DNA from: Rhodanobacter sp. B05
GTDB lineage: Bacteria > Pseudomonadota > Gammaproteobacteria > Xanthomonadales > Rhodanobacteraceae
Direction: 5' to 3'
Length of the DNA stretch: 64,000 nt
NCBI RefSeq assembly: GCF_002001085.1
Contig: NZ_MUNU01000008.1
Coordinates: 62,001 to 126,000 of the forward strand
Shown here one piece after another: positions 9,390 to 18,500 of this stretch; position 1 is the first letter of the stretch; the number at the start of each line of letters is the position of its first letter. Position numbers and translations under genes: made by a program. The notes under the pieces are model-generated. The model did no database searches, was not told where the DNA came from, and worked only from the letters and a program-made list of their open reading frames with translations.

Positions 9390-11870
9390 ATGACCATGCG
9401 GCCGCAAAAGCAAGCCGGGGGGTTGCCGACACTTCCAGACGGGCCGCACTGGCCCGCCAAGCTCCTGCATGGCGCGCCGGCCCTGCTCACCTATCTCGAC
9501 GCCGAGCAGCGCTTTCGCTACGTCAACGACACCCATCGCAGCTGGCTCGGCATCGACCCGGCGGAGATGATCGGCCGGCGCCTGATCGATGTGGTCGGCG
9601 CGGACAACTACGAGCGTGCCCGGGTGGCATTGGAGCAGGCCTATGCGGGTCGGCTGGCCAGTTACGAAGGCGAGCTCCACGCCAACGGCGAGCGGCGCTA
9701 CGCGCACGGCAATTTCCAGCCCGATTTCGATGCCGCCGGCCGGGTCTGCGGCGTGTTCACCGCCCTGATCGACATCACCGAGCGGCACCAGCTCGAACTG
9801 CAGTTGCACGAGAGCGAGCGGCGCTTCTTCAGTGCGTTCCAGCACGCCGCCATCGGGATGGCGCTGACCGGCCCGGACGGCCGCTTCCTGCGCGTCAACG
9901 CCGCGCTATGCCAGATGCTGGGTTATGACGAGGAAGCATTGTTGCGGCTGGGCATCGCCGAGGTGACGCATCCGGACGACATGGCCGCCGACGCGGAACT
10001 GATGATGCAACTGCTCACCGGCCAGCGTGAAAACTACCAGCTGGAGAAGCGCAACCTGCACCAGGACGGCCATGTCGTGTACATCCAGCTCAGCGTGTCG
10101 CTGGTGCGCGACGACGACGGTGCGCCGCTGTACTTCGTGTCGCAGGCGCAGGATATCAGCCAGCGCAAGGCGTTCGAGGACGCCCTGCACCGCGAGCGAG
10201 AACTGGCCGAGGTCACCCTGCGCTCGATCGGCGACGCGGTGATCACCACCGACCCGCAACTGCGCATCAACTCGCTCAATCCGATCGCCGAGGCAATGAC
10301 CGGCTGGAGCAGCGAAGAGGCGCAAGGGCGCCCGGTCGAGGAAGTGTTCCGGCTGTTCGATGCCGTGCACGGCGAGCCCGTCGCCAACCCGCTGCACGTG
10401 GCGATCGGGCAGAACACCATCGTCGATCTCGCCGGCCGCACCCTGCTGCGCCATCGGCACGGTTTCGACACGCCGGTGGAGGACTCCTCCGCGCCGATCC
10501 ACGACCATGCCGGCAATGTGATCGGCGGCGTGCTGGTGTTCCACGACGTCAGCGAGACCCGCGCGCTGGCGTTGAAGATGATCCACCTGACCCAGCACGA
10601 CACGCTGACCGGCCTGCCCAATCGCAGCCAGTTGCACGAGCATCTCGCGCAGGCGCTGGCGATCGCCCATCGCCGCCAGCAGCGCGCGGCCCTGCTCTAC
10701 ATCGACATCCACCAGTTCAAGCGCATCAACGACCAGCACGGCCATGCCGCAGGCGACCGCGTATTGCGCGCATTCGTGGCCCAGCTGCAACGCAGCCTGC
10801 CCGGCGACGCCCTGCTCAGCCGCCATGCCGGCGACGAGTTCGTGGTGGTGCTGCCGCACATGGACAGCGTCGGCGAAGCGGCCAGCCTCGCGCAGGTCCT
10901 GCTCAACCAGGGTGAGCAGACGCAGGTGGACGGATTGACCGAGCTTGGCCTGCACGTCGGCATCGGCATCAGCGTGTACCCCGACGATGCACCGGATCCG
11001 GAAAGCCTGCTGCAGCACGCGGAAACCGCGCTGGCGGCGATCCGCGGCCAGGGCCTGCACGGCTACCGTTTCTTCACGCCGTCGATGAACGAGCGCACGC
11101 GCGCCCGCCGCGGCATCGAGGCCGCCTTGCGCCAGGCGCTGCCGCGGCGCCAGTTGAGCCTGCATTACCAGCCCAAGATCGACGCGCGCAGCGGGCGCAT
11201 CGTGGGTGCCGAGGCCTTGCTGCGCTGGTACGCCAAGGGACAGGAACTGTACACGCCGGACCAGTTCATTCCGGTGGCCGAGGATACCGGCCTTATCCTG
11301 TCGATCGGCACCTGGGTGCTGCGCCAGGCTTGCCACCAGGCGCGACTGTGGCAGCAGCAGGGCCACCGCATTCCGGTCTCGGTGAACGTCTCCCCGCTGC
11401 AGTTCCAGCATGCCGATTTCCTCGACTGGCTGGACGAGGTGCTGGAAGAAAGCGGGCTCGATGCCGGCCTGCTCGAACTCGAACTGACCGAGCGCATGGT
11501 GATGTCCGGCGGCGATGCCACCAATGCGCTGCTGCAGCGGATCCGGCAGCGCGGCGTGCGCCTGTCGCTGGACGATTTCGGCACCGGTTATTGCAGCCTG
11601 TCCTACCTGAAGCACTTCCCGATCGACGCACTGAAGATCGATCGCGTGTTCGTGCGCGACGTGATCGGCGACCCGGACACCGCCACGATCACCGGCGCGA
11701 TCATCGCGATGGCGCGCACGCTGGACAAGCTGGTGATCGCCGAAGGCGTGGAGACGGAGGAACAGGCCGCGTTCCTGCGCCAGGCCGGCTGCACCCAGCT
11801 GCAGGGATTCCTGTTCGGCGCCCCGGTACCCGCCGCCGAGCTGGAGCAGCGATTCGCCGAACCGGGCTGA
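9390..11870 (+). CDS. PAS-PAS-PAS-GGDEF-EAL cyclic-di-GMP signalling protein
   Basis: 826 aa soluble c-di-GMP enzyme or sensor. Three PAS-type sensor domains lie at about residues 20-130, 142-258 and 265-390, a GGDEF domain at 400-565 and an EAL domain at 575-822. The GGDEF signature reads HAGDEF (479-484), so the first Gly is Ala; AGDEF variants can still be active. The EAL motif (608-610 in GAEALLRW), [13 protein letters not shown] and AEGVETEEQ are intact, which predicts phosphodiesterase activity. No membrane segment is seen, so it should respond to a cytoplasmic ligand or redox cue. The ATG at 9390 gives a good PAS1 start; a second ATG lies two codons on. Confidence 0.93.
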   Translation: MTMRPQKQAGGLPTLPDGPHWPAKLLHGAPALLTYLDAEQRFRYVNDTHRSWLGIDPAEMIGRRLIDVVGADNYERARVALEQAYAGRLASYEGELHANGERRYAHGNFQPDFDAAGRVCGVFTALIDITERHQLELQLHESERRFFSAFQHAAIGMALTGPDGRFLRVNAALCQMLGYDEEALLRLGIAEVTHPDDMAADAELMMQLLTGQRENYQLEKRNLHQDGHVVYIQLSVSLVRDDDGAPLYFVSQAQDISQRKAFEDALHRERELAEVTLRSIGDAVITTDPQLRINSLNPIAEAMTGWSSEEAQGRPVEEVFRLFDAVHGEPVANPLHVAIGQNTIVDLAGRTLLRHRHGFDTPVEDSSAPIHDHAGNVIGGVLVFHDVSETRALALKMIHLTQHDTLTGLPNRSQLHEHLAQALAIAHRRQQRAALLYIDIHQFKRINDQHGHAAGDRVLRAFVAQLQRSLPGDALLSRHAGDEFVVVLPHMDSVGEAASLAQVLLNQGEQTQVDGLTELGLHVGIGISVYPDDAPDPESLLQHAETALAAIRGQGLHGYRFFTPSMNERTRARRGIEAALRQALPRRQLSLHYQPKIDARSGRIVGAEALLRWYAKGQELYTPDQFIPVAEDTGLILSIGTWVLRQACHQARLWQQQGHRIPVSVNVSPLQFQHADFLDWLDEVLEESGLDAGLLELELTERMVMSGGDATNALLQRIRQRGVRLSLDDFGTGYCSLSYLKHFPIDALKIDRVFVRDVIGDPDTATITGAIIAMARTLDKLVIAEGVETEEQAAFLRQAGCTQLQGFLFGAPVPAAELEQRFAEPG

Positions 11871-11873
11871 GCA

Positions 11874-12341
11874 TCAGCGCTCGGCGGCGTCCGCCAGCAT
11901 CGCCTCGTACATCCAGTAGTGGCAGCGCTGCATGCCCAGCCCTTCGTAGGTCTGCTGGGCGTGCCGGTTCTCCGTCTCCACGTACAGGCGCAGGCCGACC
12001 GCGCCGGCCGCCGCCGCGCGTTGCTCGACCGCCGCGTACAGCGCGCGGAACACGCCGCCACGGCGCGCCGCGGGATCCACGTAGACACTCTGGATCCACC
12101 AGAAATCGCCGCCACGCCAGTCGCTCCACTCGAACGTCACCAGCAGGCAGCCGACGGCCACGCCGGCGTGCTCGGCGATCAGGTAGAAGCCGCGGCGCGG
12201 CTGCTCCAGCACACCGGCGACGCCACGCCGCAGGATGGCCGGATCCAGCCGCTTGCGCTCGGTTTCCCACGCCATCGCGGTGTTCCACGCGACCAGGTCG
12301 GCAACGTCGGCGGGCATGGCGGCCCGAATCAGCAGGGACAC
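11874..12341 (-). CDS. GNAT-family N-acetyltransferase
   Basis: 155 aa from the GTG at 12341 (VSLLIRAAMPADVADLVAWN), the usual length and opening (IRxAxxxD) of GNAT enzymes. The acetyl-CoA-binding loop is in VYVDPAARRGGVFRALYAAV, and the C-terminal strand-helix YVETENRHAQQTYEGLGMQ is the typical substrate-side fold. The frame stays open upstream to 12704, but that extension is Arg/Cys-rich and overlaps the start of the glucan synthase, so I reject it. It is convergent with the c-di-GMP gene (4 bases between stops) and divergent from the glucan synthase. The substrate is unknown. Confidence 0.85.
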   Translation of the reverse strand: MSLLIRAAMPADVADLVAWNTAMAWETERKRLDPAILRRGVAGVLEQPRRGFYLIAEHAGVAVGCLLVTFEWSDWRGGDFWWIQSVYVDPAARRGGVFRALYAAVEQRAAAAGAVGLRLYVETENRHAQQTYEGLGMQRCHYWMYEAMLADAAER

Positions 12342-12515
12342 GGCGAGACTCCGGCAGGATGAGGCGGCCATCGTAGCGTGCGCGCTCTTCACATGCCGGC
12401 GGGTAAGGTGGCGGCACAAGCCGGTGGCTGCGCGCGGCAGCGTGCGCCACCCGGAGATCGCCGTGGCCGGCCCTTCGCGTGGCCTGGTCGCCATCCACCC
12501 CAAGGAACATCGCGC

Positions 12516-15500
12516 TTGAACATCGGCAGCCTTCTCGATCGGCTCAAGTGGCGCCGCCTGCAGGCGTTTCGCCGCCGCCGCGTCGCGTCGCGCACGCGAC
12601 CGGAGCAGGAGCCGGCGCTGCGCGCGGAGCTGTTCAGCGCCGAACAGATGGAGCGGCACGGCCGGGTGCTGGCGGCGCAGCACCGCTTGCGCGAGCGTTC
12701 GCAAGCCGACCTCCTGCTGGGCCGGCTAGCCGACAACGAGGCGGTGATCACCCACAGCTGCGAGCGGCTGACCGACGCGACCCGGCGCAAGCGCCGGATC
12801 ACTCCGGCCGGCGAATGGCTGCTCGACAATTTCTACCTGATCGAGGAGCAGATCCGCACCGCCCGCCGGCACCTGCCCAGGGGTTACAGCCGCGAGTTGC
12901 CGCGGCTGGACAACGGCGCCTCGGCGGGCCTGCCGCGGGTCTACGACATCGCGCTGGAAATCATCGCGCACGGCGACGGCCGCATCGACACCGCGGGTCT
13001 GCATCGTTTCATCCACGCCTACCAGGAAGTGACTCCGCTGAAGCTGGGCGAGCTGTGGGCGATCCCGATCATGCTGCGACTGGCCCTGATCGAGAACCTG
13101 CGCCGGGTCGCGGCGCGGGTGATGGCGGACTGGCGTTTTCGCGGCCGTGCCGTGCGCTGGGCCGACAGCATGACTGCCACGGCCGAACGCGATTCCAATT
13201 CGGTGGTGCTGGTGGTGGCCGACATGGCGCGCTCGAATCCGCCGATGAACGGCCCGTTCGTGGCGGAAATGGCGCGCCGGCTGCAGGGCCAGAGCCCGGC
13301 GCTGGCGCTGCCGCTGAGCTGGCTCGAGCAGCGCCTGTCCGAGTCGGGCCAGAGCATCGAGCACCTGGTCCAGCTCGAAGCGCAGCAGCAGGCAGCGGCG
13401 CAGGTCTCGGTGGGCAATAGCATCGGCAGCCTGCGCGCGCTGTCGGCGATCGACTGGCGTGATTTCGTCGAGCACGCCAGCCTGGTCGAACGGTGTCTGC
13501 GCGAGGATCCGGCCGGTGTCTACGCGGCGATGGATTTCGCCACCCGCGACCGCTACCGCCACGTGATCGAGCGGCTGGCGCGACAGCATCGGTTGAGCGA
13601 GGCCCAGGTCGCCGAAGCCACCATCGAGCTGTGCCGCGCCGCGATCCCGACGACGCCCGCGCCCGCACTGCCGCGGCATGTCGGCTTCTACCTGATCGAC
13701 CGCGGCCGCCCGCTGCTGGAACGGCAGCTGGGGATCCGGCCGCGGCTGACCGAGCGCCTGCGCCGCACGTTCGACCGTGCGCCGGTGCCGATCTACCTCG
13801 GCTTGCTGCTGCTGCTGACCGTCGCCTTCGCCGAACCGCTGGCGCTGGCCGCCTCCTACGACGACGTGGCGACGTGGGCGCTGGTCGCGATCGCGCTGCT
13901 GGCACTGATCGTGGCCAGCCAGCTGGCGTCGAGCCTGTTCAACTGGATGGCCACGCTGGCGATTGCGCCGCAGCTGCTGCCCCGCATGAATTATGCGCAT
14001 GGCATTCCGGCCACGGCGCGCACGCTGGTGGCGATCCCCAGCATGCTCGCCAGCGCGCAGGACGTGGAGGATCTGGTGGAGGCGCTGGAGGTGCGCTTCC
14101 TCGGCAATCGCGACGAACACCTGCACTTCGCCCTGCTCACCGACTTCACCGACGCGGACAGCGAGAGCCTGCCCGGCGACGAGGCTCTGCTGCAGCTGGC
14201 GCAACGGCGCATCGAGACGCTCAACGAACGCTACGCCAGCCGCGAGTCCGACCGCTTTTTCCTGTTCCACCGGCCGCGTCGCTGGAACCCGTCCGAGCGC
14301 TGCTGGATGGGCCACGAGCGCAAGCGCGGCAAGCTGGCCGACCTCAACGCCCTGCTGCGCGGCAACGCCCACGATCGTTTCATGCGCATCGTCGGCGACA
14401 TCGCCACCCTGCCGCCGGTGCAGTACGTGATCACCCTGGATACCGACACCGAGCTGCCGCGCGACGCGGCGCAGGCCTTCGTGGGCAGCATCGACCACCC
14501 GCTCAACCGCGCGGTGTACGACCCCGAACGCCGGCGCGTGGTCAGTGGCTACGCGATCCTGCAACCGCGCGTGGGCATCAGCCTGCCCAGCACCGCGCGT
14601 TCGCGCTACGCCAAGCTGTACGGCAGCGACGCCGGCATCGACCCGTATACGCAGATGGTCTCGGACGTCTACCAGGACCTGTTCCACGAGGGCTCGTTCA
14701 TCGGCAAGGGCATCTATGCGATCGACGCGTTCGAGCGCACCCTGGACGGCCGCTTCCCGGAAAACCGCATCCTCAGCCATGACCTGGTCGAGGGCTGCCA
14801 CGCGCGTTCGGGCCTGCTCAGCGACGTGCAGCTGTTCGAGGAGTACCCGACCCGTTACGGCGCCGACGTCAAGCGTCGGCATCGCTGGATCCGCGGCGAC
14901 TGGCAACTGCTGCCGTGGCTGCTGCCGTGGGCGCCGACCGCGCATGACGGCTGGCGCCGCAACGCGCTGACCGCCCTGTCGCGCTGGAAGATCCTCGACA
15001 ACCTGCGCCGCAGCCTGGTCTCGCTCGCGGTGCTGGCGTTGCTGGTGATCGGCTGGCTGGCGTTGTCCCCGGTGCTGTCGTGGACGGTCGCGGTGCTGTC
15101 GATGGTGCTGGTGCCGCCGCTGCTGTCGGCCCTGCTGGAACTGGTGCAGAAGCCGAAGGACGTGCAGCTGGACCAGCACCTGCGCGCCGGCTTCATGGCC
15201 GGCATGCAGCATGTGGCGCGAATGGCGCTGGGCCTGGCCTGGCTGCCGCACGAGGCGCTGTACCACCTGGATGCGATCGCGCGCACGCTGTGGCGCATCG
15301 CGTTCAGTCACCGCCACCTGCTGCAGTGGCAGACCTCCAGCGACGTCGAGCGGCGCAGCCGCAACACGCTCGCCGCCGCATGGCGGCAGATGTGGATCGG
15401 CCCGCTGTTCGCCGTGCTGCTGACCGCGGCGCTGGTGTGGCAGCGGCCGCTGGTGCTGGTGCTGGCGTGGCCGCTGCTGCTGTTGTGGCTATTGTCGCCC

Positions 15501-18500
15501 GGCATCGCCTGGTGGATCAGCCAGCCACCGCGCCGGCTCGACGAGTTCGCGCCCAACGCGGCGCAGACGCGTTTCCTGCGCGTGCTGGCGCGGCAGACCT
15601 GGGCCTTCTTCGACAGCCACGTCAACGCGGCGGAGCACTGGTTGCCGCCGGACAACCTGCAGGAACAGCCCGGCCCGGTCATTGCCCATCGCACCTCGCC
15701 GACGAACATCGGCCTGGCCCTGCTGGCCAACCTGGCCGGTTACGACTTCGGCTTCCTCGGCGCCGGTCGGCTGCTCGAGCGCACCCGCGAAACCCTGGCC
15801 ACGATGCGGCGATTGCCGCGCTACCGCGGCCACTTCTACAACTGGTACGACACCCAGACGCTGCAGCCGCTGGCGCCGCTGTACATCTCGGCGGTGGACA
15901 GCGGCAACCTCGCCGGCCACCTGCTGACCTTGCGCCCGGGCCTGCTCGAACTGATCGAGGCGCCGGTGTTCCGGCCATGCACATGGCAGGGCCTGCTGGA
16001 TACCCTGCAACTGCTGCACGACGCGCTCGGCCACGACGAAAAGGCGCTGGATCGACTGCAGGGAGAACTGCAGGATGCGCTGGACAGCCCGCCCGCCACC
16101 ACCGGCGCCGCGCTCGCCGTGCTGCAACGCCAGCGCGCGCAGGCGCAGGCGCTGGCCGAGGTACTGATGCCCGAGCCGGACAGCGACGCCGCGTTCTGGC
16201 GGGATGCGCTGTGCGCGCAGCTGGACGAGCTGTGCGCGGAGACGGCATGGTTCAACCTCATTCCACCCGCCGACGACGACGGTGGTTTTCGCGGCATACC
16301 CAGCCTCGACCAGCTTGCGCATATCGAGCCGCTGTGCTGGCCGGGCAGCTTCGATGCCGATGCGATCCGCGAGCGCGCCCGCGAGCGCATCGCGCTGATC
16401 GAGCAGCTGGCGCAGCAGGTCGACGAACTGGCGCAGATGGATTACCGCTTCCTGTACGACAGCGCGCGTGACCTGCTGGCGATCGGCTACAACGTCGACG
16501 CGCGCCGGCTGGATGCCGGCTACTACGACCTGCTGGCGTCCGAAGCGCGGCTGGCCAGTTTCGTCGGCATCGCCCAGGGCCAGCTGCCGCAGGACAACTG
16601 GTTCGCGTTGGGCCGCTTGCTGACCACCGTCGGCGGCGAGCCGGCGCTGTTGTCGTGGACCGGCTCGATGTTCGAGTACCTGATGCCGAACCTGGTGATG
16701 CCGGGCTACGAAGGCACCCTGCTCGATCAGACCTGCCGCGCGGCAGTGGCGCGGCAGATCGAATACGGCAGCCAGCACGACGTGCCCTGGGGCGTTTCCG
16801 AATCCGGCTACAACACGCTGGATGCGCACTTCACCTATCAATACCGCGCGTTCGGCGTGCCCGGCCTCGGCCTCAAGCGCGGCCTCGGCGACGATGTGGT
16901 GATCGCTCCGTACGCCAGCGCGCTGGCCCTGATGATCGCGCCCGCCGCCGCAACCAGGAACCTGCAGCGGCTGGCCGACGGCGGTGCGCAGGGGCGCTAC
17001 GGCATGTACGAGGCGATCGACTACACTCCGGCGCGGCTGCCGGTGGGGCAGTCCTCGGCGCTGGTGCAATCGTTCATGGCCCATCACCAGGGCATGAGCC
17101 TGCTGGCGCTGGGTTACGCCCTGCTGCAGCGCCCGATGCAGCGCCGCTTCGGTTCCGACCCGCAATTCCGCGCCACCAGCCTGCTGCTGCAGGAGCGCAT
17201 CCCGAAGACCGCCGCCGAATACCTGCATGCCTCCGGCTTCCCCGACGGCAATGCCGGCGCGTCCGCCAGCGAGACGCGGCTGCGCGTGTTCGCCGATCCG
17301 AACCGGGCACACCCGGCGCTGCAACTGCTGTCGAACGGCCACTACCACGTGATGCTGAGCAGCGCCGGCAGCGGCAGCAGCCGGCGCGGCGAGCTGGCGC
17401 TGACGCGCTGGCGCGAGGACATCACGCGCGACCATTGGGGCATGTTCTGCTACCTGCGCGACGTCGCCAGCGGCGCCTACTGGTCGGCGGCCTACCAGCC
17501 GGTGTGCCGCAAGACCGAACTGTTCGAGGCGATCTTCTCCGAGGCGCGCGCCGAGTTCCGCGTGCGCGAGCGCGAATTCGACGCGCACACCGAGATCGTG
17601 GTGTCGCCCGAAGACGACATCGAGCTGCGCCGCACCCATGTCACCAACCGCAGTCGCACCGCCCGCACGATCGAGCTGACCAGCTATGCCGAAGTGGTGC
17701 TGGCGCCGCCGCTGGCCGACGCGCTGCATCCGGCCTTCAGCAAGCTGTTCGTGCAGACCGAACTGGTGAGCGAACTGCAGGCCATCGTGTGCACGCGCCG
17801 GCCGCGCGCCCACGGCGAGGCGGTGCCGGCGATGTTCCACCTGCTCGCGGTGCACGACGCCGACATCGACGAGATCTCCTACGAAACCGACCGCGCCCGC
17901 TTCATCGGCCGCGGTCGCAGCGCGGCGGCGCCACTGGCGCTCGATCCCGCGCAAACGCGGCTGTCCGGCAGTGCAGGCTCGGTGCTCGACCCGATCGTGG
18001 CGATCCGCTGCCGCATCACCCTGCAGCCCGAACAGACCGCCATCATCGACTTCGTCACCGGAATCGCCGACCAGCGCGAAGGCTGCCTGCACCTGATCGG
18101 CAAGTACCGCGACCGCCATCTCGCCGATCGCGTGTTCGACCTGGCCTGGACGCACAGCCAGGTGCTGCTGCGCCAGCTCAATGCCGGCCTCGCCGATGCC
18201 CAGCTGTACGAGCACATGGCCACCGCCATCGTGTTTCCCAATGCCAACCTGCGCGCCGAGCCGGGCGTGCTGCGCGGCAACCGGCGCGGCCAGTCCGGCC
18301 TGTGGGGCCAGTCGATCTCGGGCGACCTGCCGATCGTGCTGCTGCAGATCGCCAGCCCCGCGCGGATCGAGCTGGTGCGCCAGCTGGTGCAGGCGCATGC
18401 CTACTGGCGCCAGAAAGGGCTGGCGGTAGACTTGGTGATCTGGAACGAGGATCGCGCCGGCTACCGGCAGGATCTGCAGGACCAGATCCTCGGCCTGATC

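Noticed and set aside
12342..12704. N-terminal extension of the GNAT acetyltransferase
   Set aside because: Overlaps the glucan synthase start and has Arg/Cys-rich shadow composition; GTG at 12341 gives the family length.
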